Shown: positions 54,805 through 63,199, counted from the first letter of the stretch. The stretch is 64,000 nt of DNA from G963665925 sp963676345 (GCA_963676345.2 CAXXTS010000004.1:372001-436000); one strand, 5' to 3'. The notes: generated from the letters alone by a model not told the origin. Program-made: numbers and translations.

Positions 54805-56355
54805 ATGGGGGAATATGTAAAAAATATCAAGAAGGCACGCATGCTTTATCTTGAAAAAGGTGTATTGAAAAGGGAATTGCTTAGAGATGAAATTGTATAT
54901 TCATGGGTGCGATCAAGGCTGATTAATATTGACTATACGCGTCCTCCATATCCAAGTGTACCGGAAATGATCAGAGGCAATGTGTCTGACATAATACGCC
55001 TTCTTAAATTAAATGATTATGGTCTGGATCAAATTGGTCAAGCATTAGAGTCTTTTTTTATTGTAGACTCTAAAGGCAATTTAGAAAAAGCTTGGACCAA
55101 TCTCCCTATCAATCGATTCTACTTTAATTTTTCTGAGGATAGTTTTGGGACCTCTGGAATTGCTTTGGCTATAAAGAACGCCAAAAAATCATACACAGTT
55201 TCCTATGAACACTATCATGATATGCTTACAGAAAAAGTAAGTATTGGGGTTCCTACCTCTGATGGAAAAATCGCAGGTTTCATTTTTGACTATCAAAAAC
55301 TGTCCACTGAAATTGATTTTCTGATGTCTCGTTTACCAGAGCAACTATCAAGTTTGACCTTCAATACTAACGACATATCAATAGATGAGTCCGAATCAGA
55401 TTCATTGGAATTGGATTTCAAAGCATCCGTACATACACCAGCATGTCTTCAAGGAAACAGCTCAGAAATTTCAAACGTACGAATGCGAATTGAAAAACTG
55501 ATCAACAGTCCACTCATTTTTATTACAGGACAGAAAGGCATTGGCAAAGAGTCCACCGCACATTATATTCATAGGCTGCGTACAAGAAATAATGAGAAGT
55601 TCTATTCAGTGTATTGCGACAAAGTGCCATTTAAAAGATTTGAATCAGAATGGTTGAAAAATTCTGAAAAGGTAAGCGATAATTTAAAACTGTACAATAT
55701 TGGGACAGTGTATTTTGAGAACTTTAGCGCTTTACCCAGGAAGTATCAACGTAAATTACTTAGAATGATAGATAGTAAACTAGTTAACAGTAAAGCTGAA
55801 GACGTAGATATATCAAGAGATATACGATTTGTAATATCATATGAAAGTCTAGGTGTGGAAGCTTTGACTAGTTCTGGGTTAACACCTAGTTTACAGTCAA
55901 GGGTTAAGCTGTCGGAAATCAATTTACCAAATATTGAATCGAGAACGCAAGATATATGTCCCATAATAAGACATCTGATAATCGAAAAAACAGTGGGGCA
56001 AAGTCTTGAAGTTGATATTCAAGATGAAAATATTATTAGGGGTCTGGATGGTATTAAGTTACCTGGAAATTTACGTGATTTAGATATCATTACTGATGGA
56101 ATTATAGAGACATGCTCTATTTCAGATCAAAAAATAGAATTGAACCTAATGGATTACCTCCAAGCGTATCTGGAAAAAGAAGAGACTGCGTCTTCATTAA
56201 AGACACTGGATCTTATAGAAGAAGAAGCAATTAGAAACACCTTAGAGGCCTTGAATTACAACATGGTACAGAGTGCAAAGGTTTTGGGAATTAGTCGCAG
56301 TACCCTATATAGAAAAATTGAACAATATGATATAGATCTAAACGGTGTCCGATAA
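54805..56355 (+). CDS. AcoR-like regulator with degenerate AAA+ domain and Fis-type HTH
   Basis: A 516-residue protein. Residues 1-180 resemble the GAF-containing sensor part of AcoR-type regulators (VYSWVRSRLINIDYTRPPYP, FNFSEDSFGTSGIALAIKNA, FIFDYQKL). Residues about 225-440 resemble a sigma-54 AAA+ domain: PLIFITGQKGIGKESTAHYI is a Walker A-like loop, and IGTVYFENFSALPRKYQRKL the B region. The sigma-54-binding GAFTGA loop is missing and the B motif acid is changed to FEN, so it probably does not activate sigma-54. Residues 470-512 (EAIRNTLEALNYNMVQSAKV, LGISRSTLYRKIEQYDI) are a Fis HTH. GAGGAG lies 8 bases upstream of the ATG. Role unknown. Confidence 0.75.
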   Translation: MGEYVKNIKKARMLYLEKGVLKRELLRDEIVYSWVRSRLINIDYTRPPYPSVPEMIRGNVSDIIRLLKLNDYGLDQIGQALESFFIVDSKGNLEKAWTNLPINRFYFNFSEDSFGTSGIALAIKNAKKSYTVSYEHYHDMLTEKVSIGVPTSDGKIAGFIFDYQKLSTEIDFLMSRLPEQLSSLTFNTNDISIDESESDSLELDFKASVHTPACLQGNSSEISNVRMRIEKLINSPLIFITGQKGIGKESTAHYIHRLRTRNNEKFYSVYCDKVPFKRFESEWLKNSEKVSDNLKLYNIGTVYFENFSALPRKYQRKLLRMIDSKLVNSKAEDVDISRDIRFVISYESLGVEALTSSGLTPSLQSRVKLSEINLPNIESRTQDICPIIRHLIIEKTVGQSLEVDIQDENIIRGLDGIKLPGNLRDLDIITDGIIETCSISDQKIELNLMDYLQAYLEKEETASSLKTLDLIEEEAIRNTLEALNYNMVQSAKVLGISRSTLYRKIEQYDIDLNGVR

Positions 56356-56371
56356 TAGGACACCGTTTTTA
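56341..56371 (+). terminator. terminator overlapping the 3' end of the regulator
   Basis: AACGGTGTCC and GGACACCGTT with a 7-base loop, then T5. The stem includes the last codons and the stop. Confidence 0.88.
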
Positions 56372-56602
56372 TTGAAGACTGTCTCTAATTCAGACAGGTC
56401 AGAGTGTCTGATAATGGGACGGTTGAGCTTGAGGTTTTCGCTAGAATAGGAATGTGTTTCAAAATAATACTCGTTTTAATCAATTAACACTTTTATTTTC
56501 TAAAAAATATGGGAAAATATAAAGAGGGATACAAACACTAAAGTAGAACTTACTTATAGAGATTAACTGTTAATTAACTGTAATGGCATTGAGGTGATAG
56601 AC
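56372..56602 (+). other. intergenic region before the four-gene cluster
   Basis: About 230 bp, AT-rich. The start of the cluster has GAGGTGA as ribosome binding site at 56591. I see no convincing promoter: several TATAGA and TATAAA sequences near 56516-56560 lack a clear -35. Confidence 0.3.
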
Positions 56603-57190
56603 GTGTTCAAAGTCAGCGAAGTAGCTGGAAAATTGAATGTTGATACATATGTGATTTTTGAAAAGCTGTTGAATCATAAAGACTTGCTGAAGCATCACAC
56701 GGAAAAAGTTCACTCAATAAACTACATTGATGATATCGGTGTCGAAATGATGAACCTTTTAATTCAGGGGAAATCAGAAGAAGAGATAGAACGACAGATG
56801 CATGCTGAAAATAACGATGAGCCAAGTTTGCCTGAAAATGGTTCTGAGCAAGTACAAATGGAATCAAATGCAGTTCATGCAGCTATAGACCAAACTTTTG
56901 AAACAGTCGATCAAGATGAAGAGTGGTTAAATGCAGAAGACTTTATTCAGTTAGATCATGAAAAGAAACGGCTCAGAAGTGAAATTGGAAAACTCAGAGG
57001 CCTTCTTGTTCAGTATGACTCTGAGCTTAAACGCCTAGATGATGCAATGATAAATTATCAGGTAGAGATGCAAACTGATGTCGGTCATTTGCAGGCGCTA
57101 GAAGCAGCTTTAGAAGAAAAAATTAAGCTGCATGCTTCTCAAAGAGAAGCTGGTGAGTCAAGTGGCGTATTTAGTTTTATGAAAAAGTAG
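56603..57190 (+). CDS. HTH-coiled-coil protein, cluster gene 1
   Basis: A 195-residue protein with a GTG start at 56603, GAGGTGA five bases upstream. Residues 1-60 (VFKVSEVAGKLNVDTYVIFE, KLLNHKD, INYIDDIGVEMMNLLIQG) form a MerR/DUF536-like HTH unit with the same pattern as the next gene. A polar Glu-rich linker follows, then a coiled coil at about 115-180 (HEKKRLRSEIGKLRGLLVQY, DSELKRLDDAMINYQVEM). The last residues SSGVFSFMKK are hydrophobic. No named family. The shared N-terminal domain shows that cluster genes 1 and 2 are paralogues. Confidence 0.65.
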   Translation: MFKVSEVAGKLNVDTYVIFEKLLNHKDLLKHHTEKVHSINYIDDIGVEMMNLLIQGKSEEEIERQMHAENNDEPSLPENGSEQVQMESNAVHAAIDQTFETVDQDEEWLNAEDFIQLDHEKKRLRSEIGKLRGLLVQYDSELKRLDDAMINYQVEMQTDVGHLQALEAALEEKIKLHASQREAGESSGVFSFMKK

Positions 57191-57226
57191 TTATATGGAT
57201 AGATGAGGGTAACTGAGGTGATGCCG

Positions 57227-57691
57227 TTGTATCGAGTAATTGAAGTAGCCAATCTTCTGGGTGTGAGTAAGGTAACCATCTATAAGAAGATTAGCTTGTT
57301 TAAAAAAGAACTCAAACCATATATTCATAAGAAGAGAAATATAACCTTTATTGATGAGGACGGTGTTCAAATCATCAAAGACTCCTTAGTAGCCAATCAT
57401 GTGATTGCGGATTCTACGGATAAAGATGAGTACATTGAGAAACTGAGTCAAGACTTAGAAGTACATCATTCGCAGGTCAAAATGTTAAATGAGCGTGTAA
57501 TTGAAAGTGAAAAGGAACATATGGAAGATTTACAGCTCCTTATAACGACATTAGAGGCCCAAGTGAATCTGAAAAAAACTCAGATAGAATCTAAAAAGCT
57601 ACTGATGAAAAACTTTAAAGACTTGATTGTAAACAATAAAAATCAAATAAAAAGCATTGAAAAAAAGATTCAGGAAATGGATGCTGTTTAG
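57227..57691 (+). CDS. HTH-coiled-coil protein, cluster gene 2
   Basis: A 154-residue protein. I use the TTG at 57227 because GAGGTG lies 6 bases upstream, as in gene 1; an ATG at 57221 touches that site. Residues 1-62 (YRVIEVANLLGVSKVTIYKK, ISLFKKELKPYIHKKRNITF, IDEDGVQIIKDSL) are an HTH unit paralogous to gene 1 and resembling DUF536-type domains of plasmid and phage proteins. The rest is one coiled coil (residues about 75-154; EVHHSQVKMLNERVIESEKE, LITTLEAQVNLKKTQIESKK). It may bind DNA and a filament- or membrane-linked partner. 36 bp after gene 1. Confidence 0.65.
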   Translation: MYRVIEVANLLGVSKVTIYKKISLFKKELKPYIHKKRNITFIDEDGVQIIKDSLVANHVIADSTDKDEYIEKLSQDLEVHHSQVKMLNERVIESEKEHMEDLQLLITTLEAQVNLKKTQIESKKLLMKNFKDLIVNNKNQIKSIEKKIQEMDAV

Positions 57692-57735
57692 GCACTATTG
57701 GATCAGATTATATTTCTTATAGGAGGGAATAGAAC

Positions 57736-58458
57736 GTGGTTGCAAAGAAAACAATATTTGAAAAGCTAGGCTTGGTTGAGCCTATTGAAAATGAGCATGA
57801 TGAGGCGGTAGAAACAACTGAAGAGGCAGCACCAAATATGGAAAGCCCTTCTATTGAAGGTGATCGAATGATTCAAGAAGAAGCGCCAGAACCTTTCGGT
57901 GTAGATTTGCTTGCTGCTAAAAATGAATCTGTAAAGGAAATGCTGCGGGAAGCCTCTCAGGAAATGGCTGCGTCATCTGATGTGGATTCTGCGCAGATTG
58001 AAGAAAAGCTTGATGAGTTGATTGGTTCATATGAAAAAAATAAAATGATGTCAATTGATGATATTTACAGAAGCAGTCGAATGGAAACGGATAAGAAAAG
58101 TACTATATTTATGGTTGATGTATTTCAAAAGACACTCCCTGAGAATTTACCTCTAGATGTGAAACGTGCGTCAGTTATGAACATTATGGATGTTTCGAGC
58201 ATTAATTTGGAATACCTTTTAAATGATGCATATAAAAGAATTGATGCCCTGAATAATGTTTTAGAGCAAACGGTTCAAACAACCGAAGATGTATTAACTA
58301 AAAATGAAGCATCGATTAAAGAGCTCGAAAGTAGAATTAAAGAACTCAAGAAAGTCAATGAAGCCAGAGTACAGTTCCAAGAAGATCAGAGTTCAGTTAT
58401 CGAGTATGAAATTCAAAAAATTATTGGGATAGTGGATTTTATTAAACCTAAGAAATAA
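57736..58458 (+). CDS. acidic coiled-coil protein, cluster gene 3
   Basis: A 240-residue protein with a GTG start and GGAGGG eight bases upstream. Residues 1-75 are acidic and disordered, with a short KKTIFEKLGLVEPI at the start. Residues about 105-165 are globular (MMSIDDIYRSSRMETDKKST, IFMVDVFQKTLPENLPLDVK, RASVMNIMDVSS). The remainder is a coiled coil (YKRIDALNNVLEQTVQTTED, SIKELESRIKELKKVNEARV). No enzyme motif is visible. It has no recognised homologue. Lies 45 bp after gene 2 and 17 bp before gene 4. Confidence 0.6.
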   Translation: MVAKKTIFEKLGLVEPIENEHDEAVETTEEAAPNMESPSIEGDRMIQEEAPEPFGVDLLAAKNESVKEMLREASQEMAASSDVDSAQIEEKLDELIGSYEKNKMMSIDDIYRSSRMETDKKSTIFMVDVFQKTLPENLPLDVKRASVMNIMDVSSINLEYLLNDAYKRIDALNNVLEQTVQTTEDVLTKNEASIKELESRIKELKKVNEARVQFQEDQSSVIEYEIQKIIGIVDFIKPKK

Positions 58459-58475
58459 AGTGGGGAAGTGGCGCA

Positions 58476-59219
58476 ATGAAGAGACGGTACAGGGTGACAC
58501 CACGAGGTAAAGTGGTGTTTAGTGCTGCTGGCATTGTCCTGGCTTTAGTAATGTATATGCTGGTACAGCCGCTGTTTGATATCAGTGATAAGGCGGCACA
58601 AGAAGAAAGTACAATAGGCACAGAAAGTGCAAGGGAAAGCGCAGAGGATGTGTCGGAAACTTCTTCAGGTGGCTTAGATGAGGACGCTCAGTCAGACTCT
58701 AATTCTGAGACGAGTGAGCTGATTGAAGCAAATGAACCCGATATGACGGCAGACTCAGAAGATGAATCTGAAATATCGGAAGAAATGACTGATTTAAATG
58801 AATCAGATACTGATCCTCTTGATGAAGAAAAAGCACAAATGCTTTATAATGCTAAGACATCTGTGTATTTTGATCCAGACAAATATGATTTAAAGGATGA
58901 ATACAAGCTGGTAATGAATGTATTTATCAACATTGCTGATCAGTATCCGCAGGAAAAAATTCGGATTGAAGGCAACATAAACGGATATCCCAAATTTAAT
59001 GATTCAAAGTTTGGCGAAGAGCTTTCACAAATTAGAGCGGATCAAGTTGCACAGTATTTCATGAATAAAGGGATTTCAAAAGAGCGATTGACTGTTGTAA
59101 GCAATGGGAGTTCAAAGCCACTCAATAAATCTGATACACCTCAGGAGCTGATGCTCAATAGAAGGACCGATATCTATTTTGAAAACTTCTTTTTAGAAGA
59201 AGAACAATCACTTAAATAG
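58476..59219 (+). CDS. membrane-anchored OmpA-like protein, cluster gene 4
   Basis: A 247-residue protein. Residues 1-15 are basic, and 15-35 form one membrane helix (VVFSAAGIVLALVMYMLVQP). Residues 40-125 are a very acidic Ser/Glu/Asp linker. Residues about 125-240 form an OmpA-like domain: KTSVYFDPDKYDLKDEYKLV, IRIEGNINGYPKF, LSQIRADQVAQYFMNKGISK and LNRRTDIYFENF. Such domains bind peptidoglycan in MotB and OmpA. The usual conserved D-x-x-G...N-x-x-L-S-x-x-R-A signature is partly kept (SQIRADQVAQYF). The protein would link the membrane to the cell wall. Terminator right after. Confidence 0.7.
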   Translation: MKRRYRVTPRGKVVFSAAGIVLALVMYMLVQPLFDISDKAAQEESTIGTESARESAEDVSETSSGGLDEDAQSDSNSETSELIEANEPDMTADSEDESEISEEMTDLNESDTDPLDEEKAQMLYNAKTSVYFDPDKYDLKDEYKLVMNVFINIADQYPQEKIRIEGNINGYPKFNDSKFGEELSQIRADQVAQYFMNKGISKERLTVVSNGSSKPLNKSDTPQELMLNRRTDIYFENFFLEEEQSLK

Positions 59220-59220
59220 A

Positions 59221-59252
59221 AAATCAGTATCCAAATAAGGGTACTGATTTTT
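59221..59252 (+). terminator. terminator of the four-gene cluster
   Basis: AAATCAGTA and TACTGATTT around a 12-base loop, then TTTT. It runs directly into a Noc-type palindrome. Confidence 0.8.
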
Positions 59253-59262
59253 CCCGGGAAAT
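59249..59262. promoter_or_regulatory. Noc-type binding site after the four-gene cluster
   Basis: TTTTCCCGGGAAAT has the complete 12-bp core TTTCCCGGGAAA. It overlaps the T run of the cluster terminator. Confidence 0.6.
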
Positions 59263-59282
59263 AATTGTTATCAAAGTGTCAA

Positions 59283-59311
59283 TTGACAAAGCATACCAAT
59301 TCCAGTACCAT
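59283..59311 (+). promoter_or_regulatory. probable promoter of tRNA-Arg
   Basis: TTGACA, a 17-bp spacer and TACCAT. It is 11 bp before the mature tRNA. Confidence 0.5.
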
Positions 59312-59322
59312 ATATCTAGCAT

Positions 59323-59399
59323 GCACCCGTAGCTCAGCTGGATAGAGCAACCGCCTCCTAAGCGGTAGGTCGGAGGTTCAAATCCTCTCGGGTGCGCCA
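59323..59399 (+). tRNA. tRNA-Arg (CCT)
   Basis: A 77-base cloverleaf with encoded CCA. Anticodon stem ACCGC/GCGGT encloses CTCCTAA, anticodon CCT. Followed by its own terminator. Confidence 0.96.
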
Positions 59400-59400
59400 A

Positions 59401-59430
59401 ATCTCAGTACTGGGTACTGAGATTTTTTTC
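59401..59430 (+). terminator. terminator after tRNA-Arg
   Basis: ATCTCAGTAC and GTACTGAGAT with a 3-base loop and seven T. Confidence 0.93.
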
Positions 59431-59467
59431 CCATCATTGTAAAAAGCATTACAAAATCATAAACTCC

Positions 59468-59497
59468 TTGACCCGAGAAAGCGATTTACGGTATAAT
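59468..59497 (+). promoter_or_regulatory. promoter of tadA
   Basis: TTGACC, an 18-bp spacer and TATAAT, 35 bp before the start codon. Confidence 0.65.
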
Positions 59498-59531
59498 GAC
59501 AATTGTTCGGTAAAAGATTGGAGTTAAGTCA

Positions 59532-59981
59532 ATGGTTGAACGCTATATGGCGATTGCTCTTGAAGAAGCGCAAAAAGCTTTTAAAAAAGGCGAAGTGCCC
59601 ATTGGGGCTGTTGTCGTACAAAATGGCATCGTTGTAGGTCGTGGACACAATTTACGCGAGACTTCAAAAGACCCAACTGCTCATGCTGAAATGATAGCTA
59701 TTAGAGATGCAGCGAATACATTAGGCGGTTGGCGACTGATTGACTGTGATATGTATGTTACTGTTGAACCTTGTCCAATGTGTGCCGGGGCCATTTATCA
59801 ATCTCGCATTGTGAATTTGTACATTGGAGCCATGGATGCAAAAGGTGGCGCTGTCGGATCACTATATAATATTGTAACGGATGACCGTTTGAATCATCAG
59901 GTACATGTTCACTATGGTGTTTTGGAAGAACCTTGTTCAATGATTATGAAAGATTTCTTTAAAAGATTAAGATCGAAATAG
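59532..59981 (+). CDS. tadA: tRNA-specific adenosine deaminase TadA
   Basis: A 149-residue zinc deaminase. GEVPIGAVVVQNGIVVGRGH, then DPTAHAEMIAIRDAA (HAE, the Zn ligand and proton shuttle) and VEPCPMCAGAIYQSRI (PCxxC Zn ligands) are complete. It converts A34 to inosine in tRNA-Arg(ACG). GGAG lies 8 bases before the ATG. A tRNA-Ser gene starts 4 bases after its stop, so both are probably on one transcript. Confidence 0.96.
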   Translation: MVERYMAIALEEAQKAFKKGEVPIGAVVVQNGIVVGRGHNLRETSKDPTAHAEMIAIRDAANTLGGWRLIDCDMYVTVEPCPMCAGAIYQSRIVNLYIGAMDAKGGAVGSLYNIVTDDRLNHQVHVHYGVLEEPCSMIMKDFFKRLRSK

Positions 59982-59985
59982 ATTT

Positions 59986-60074
59986 GGAGAGATGTCCGAG
60001 TTGGCTAAGGGGCACGCCTGGAAAGCGTGTAAGCCCGAAAGGGCCCGCGGGTTCGAGTCCCGCTCTCTCCGCCA
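59986..60074 (+). tRNA. tRNA-Ser (GGA)
   Basis: An 89-base class II tRNA with a long variable arm and encoded CCA. Anticodon stem CACGC/GCGTG encloses CTGGAAA, anticodon GGA. Confidence 0.95.
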
Positions 60075-60094
60075 TAAATTCATCTATAAAGTTT

Positions 60095-60361
60095 GTCGCA
60101 CTAAACGGGGACGTAGCGGTTCCTTGTAACCTGCAATCCGCTATAGCAGGGTTGAAGCCTGGTCGAGGGATTTCGACTGTGGTGTCTGACTCAAGTAAGT
60201 GGTGTTGATAATTGGGTCCCGCGCAATAGAAACTTGTGAATCATGTCAGGTCCGGAAGGAAGCAGCATTAAGCAATCATTTCTATGTGCCGTGGGGTTAC
60301 CTGGTTTGAGCTAACTGCTCGGGTGCCGACCATAATCGGTTTTCGAAGCCAGGTGTGCGAC
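60095..60361 (+). ncRNA. ffs: signal recognition particle RNA, large (Bacillus-type) form
   Basis: About 267 bases. The domain IV core GGTCCGGAAGGAAGCAGCA is at 60251-60269. The ends pair (GTCGCAC with GTGCGAC). The extended 5' part with an Alu-like domain (TAGCGGTTCCTTGTAACCTG) shows the long form found in Bacillus and Clostridia. It binds Ffh and targets membrane proteins. Ends are estimates. Confidence 0.95.
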
Positions 60362-60379
60362 ATTTAATTTTAAAATATA

Positions 60380-60406
60380 GACCCTGACTTTTTAGTCAGG
60401 GTTTTA
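60380..60406 (+). terminator. terminator after the SRP RNA
   Basis: CCCTGACT, a 4-base loop and AGTCAGGG followed by TTTT. Confidence 0.85.
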
Positions 60407-60456
60407 GTTTGTAAAAAAAGATAAACGTACTTCCGTTTGAATAGATGTGTATTCTG

Positions 60457-60482
60457 AGCCCTGACATTTGTTAGGGCTTTTG
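60457..60482 (+). terminator. second hairpin terminator
   Basis: AGCCCTGAC and a partly pairing TTAGGGCT, followed by TTT. It backs up the SRP RNA terminator. Confidence 0.6.
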
Positions 60483-60592
60483 ATGTAATCAATTTATTTG
60501 TTTATTTGAGTGGATAATTTTTATATAATTGAACTCAAGAGATTAAAGCGTTCGAATTGATGTGGATTATAAATACACTCAAGGAGTTTTCT

Positions 60593-63199
60593 ATGATTAG
60601 GAAGAGTTACATTAACCACATTTTCATAAGTATACTGATTTGCATTGCGATTCCTTCGGCAATCCTCTTTGGAATTATCCAGTTTGATTATGATGCATAT
60701 GGCACCTATCACGTTTCACAGGTTGCGTCTAAACAACTGGACTATAAGGGGAGTGACGCGCAGCGCTGGGTGCGTGAAAAAAAGGTTCTCATAGACGAGT
60801 ATGCGCTGGCAGTAGAAGCCTACATTGAAGGTTACGGGTTTAACGAGGGACTTTCAGACTTTTTAACTGAACTAAGCCATTCAGACCCAGAAATTCAAGC
60901 GGTTTATGTAAAGACACAAACGAATCAGGACTATGTATCCGAGGGTGTTAAGCCAATTTCTGACGAGATAATCAGTACATGGTATCAAGGGGCAATAACG
61001 CGTGATGTTTTTGTTTCAAGGCCAACATATAAGGCTCAACTTGGAGAAGTTGGGGTCACTTTTTCAAAGACTATTCGTGATGAAAAACGCATGCTGCAAG
61101 GGGTAATTGCAGTGGATGTACCCCTGTCCTATTTTATAGAGAGAATTAAATCAGCATCTAGAGAAAATCAATTTGAAATTCTCCTTGTTTCTGATGAGAC
61201 AATTGTATATGCCGATCCTGTCTTTGATGGGTATCATTATGATTATTTTAGAACAGCGAGCGGCACCCTTGAAGAAATTGAGTTAAGTGGTGCCACTTAT
61301 GCGGGCCGGCGTGTTGATGTCGGTATTATGCAATCAGAGCTTTATGTATTTTTGAATGTTGACGCTTATCAGTTAGAAAAGAATGTAATCATTAATACTT
61401 TTTTACACCGAAAGGGTCTTTTTCTTTCAGTTATTGTCTTCTCAATATTTCTATTTAACGAATTTTTATATCGTCCACTGACAAGGCTAGGAAAGTATAT
61501 TGCCTATACACAGGAGAATGTAGGACAATGCGCACCTTATACATTACCGAGAGACCTGCAAAAGATTCAGGGTATCTATAAAAAATTGGTTGAAGTCGCT
61601 TCAGCAAGAGAATTTCAGGTAAGGCAAATGACTGGGCATGTGGCGGCATTAAATGCAGATATAGAGAGTACAAATTCAGAGCTTGAGCGTTCTTATGACA
61701 AGCTGAAAGGCTTAAATGATTTATTGGAAGAAAAGGAAAAAGAGTATACGGATTTTGTGAATAACATACCAGATATGATTTGGGTCTGCAGTACAGATGG
61801 TACACTGGTTTATGCCAACGAGTACTTTAAAGGACTAACAGGGCTTGATGCGAATTCAGACAAGCATATTGTTTTGTCAGACTTTATGGATGGTTTTGAA
61901 ACAGGCTGTGATATTACTTCTATCTTTGTGGATAGAGACTATAGTCAAATTGTGTTAGATATGAAGTGCAGTGATGGAAAAGTGCACAATATGGAAGGCA
62001 GTATTTCGCGTATTTTTGAAGGCGATAAAATCGTGGCAATACAAGGTATTTTCAGAGATATGAGCGATTCAAAAGCCATGTATTTAGATTACTTCAATCG
62101 GAATCGAGAGTTAACACTTGTAAATGATATTACGAAGTCATTGATTTCCAATTTGGACTTGGATATAGTTTTGTCAGAAATTGCTGAGAAGGTTGGTCGT
62201 ATTATGCGTATTGGCATGTGCACCATTCGATTGATTGATGGAGAACATTTGCGCCTCAGCGCACATTTGGGTACAAAGCATCAGGTTGTATATGATTCAG
62301 ACCCTCTTATAGACAGAACACACATGGGGGTTGTATGTAAAGAGAATAGAACCCGTGTTATTGAGAGTAAAGATGATTTCACCATAGAGGAGAAGGCACT
62401 GGAGCGTACCCTAGATACGATTCATTGTGTTGTTTATGTGCCATTATCTATTAATGACATTGTTTATGGTGTCATGTCTGTAGCGGCAGAACGTGCAGTG
62501 GATTCAGATAACATTAGCATTTTGGAAACCCTAGCAGATCAAGCTGCAATTGCTATTGAACGTACCAAGATTTTTGAAAATTTGCGGAGCAACTATTTCA
62601 AGACAATTGAAGCACTTGTTGCAGCAAATGATGCAAAAGCGCCAAATATGGAAGGGCATACTAAACGCGTTTCAGATGTGGCAGTTGAAGTTGGAAAAAG
62701 AATGTACTTACGCCAAGAGGATATGGACAGTATTTATATTGCAGGACTTTTGCATGATATCGGTAAAATGAATATTGAGGATTCTCTGCTTTCTAAGAAT
62801 GAGCTGACAGAGGATGAAAAAGCAATTATTGATGAACACCCTATGATGGCGAAGAAAATTTTAGAACCTATAGGGATGTCGGATGCAATTACTCAAGGAA
62901 TATACTACCACCACAAGCGTTTTGACTTGACGGGGGAGCCAAAGGGTGAGGACATCGAAAGCCTTCCTCTAATAGCGCGAATTATTGGTGTGGTGGATGA
63001 TCTGGATAGCTATCTGGTTGGGCGCAAGGAGAGCATTTCAAGAGATTTGCTCGATGTTATTCATATTATAAAAAAAGGTGTAGGGACAATATATTGCCCT
63101 GAAGTGGTTAAAATTCTCGAAGAGATTGCACATCAAGATCCAAACATTATTATGATGCATTATGAACAGACGGTTAAGCAAGGGGAGGTCGCTATATGA
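60593..63199 (+). CDS. membrane sensor with PAS, GAF and HD-GYP-like domains
   Basis: An 868-residue protein. The ATG at 60593 has AAGGAG six bases upstream. One membrane helix at about 5-28 (HIFISILICIAIPSAILFGI) and another at 272-292 enclose a dCache-like extracytoplasmic sensor. A coiled coil leads to a PAS domain (about 382-493; FVNNIPDMIWVCSTDGTLVY), a GAF domain (about 502-660) and an HD domain (about 688-865). HTKRVSDVAVEVG, LLHDIGKMN (HD), DEHPMMAKKILEP and YYHHKRFDLTGEPKGEDIES are HD-GYP motifs, but GYP is replaced by GEP, so c-di-GMP hydrolysis may be altered. A membrane sensor gene overlaps its stop. Confidence 0.85.
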   Translation: MIRKSYINHIFISILICIAIPSAILFGIIQFDYDAYGTYHVSQVASKQLDYKGSDAQRWVREKKVLIDEYALAVEAYIEGYGFNEGLSDFLTELSHSDPEIQAVYVKTQTNQDYVSEGVKPISDEIISTWYQGAITRDVFVSRPTYKAQLGEVGVTFSKTIRDEKRMLQGVIAVDVPLSYFIERIKSASRENQFEILLVSDETIVYADPVFDGYHYDYFRTASGTLEEIELSGATYAGRRVDVGIMQSELYVFLNVDAYQLEKNVIINTFLHRKGLFLSVIVFSIFLFNEFLYRPLTRLGKYIAYTQENVGQCAPYTLPRDLQKIQGIYKKLVEVASAREFQVRQMTGHVAALNADIESTNSELERSYDKLKGLNDLLEEKEKEYTDFVNNIPDMIWVCSTDGTLVYANEYFKGLTGLDANSDKHIVLSDFMDGFETGCDITSIFVDRDYSQIVLDMKCSDGKVHNMEGSISRIFEGDKIVAIQGIFRDMSDSKAMYLDYFNRNRELTLVNDITKSLISNLDLDIVLSEIAEKVGRIMRIGMCTIRLIDGEHLRLSAHLGTKHQVVYDSDPLIDRTHMGVVCKENRTRVIESKDDFTIEEKALERTLDTIHCVVYVPLSINDIVYGVMSVAAERAVDSDNISILETLADQAAIAIERTKIFENLRSNYFKTIEALVAANDAKAPNMEGHTKRVSDVAVEVGKRMYLRQEDMDSIYIAGLLHDIGKMNIEDSLLSKNELTEDEKAIIDEHPMMAKKILEPIGMSDAITQGIYYHHKRFDLTGEPKGEDIESLPLIARIIGVVDDLDSYLVGRKESISRDLLDVIHIIKKGVGTIYCPEVVKILEEIAHQDPNIIMMHYEQTVKQGEVAI

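Noticed and set aside
59984..60208. 74-codon plus-strand frame
   Set aside because: It is made of tRNA-Ser and SRP RNA sequence.
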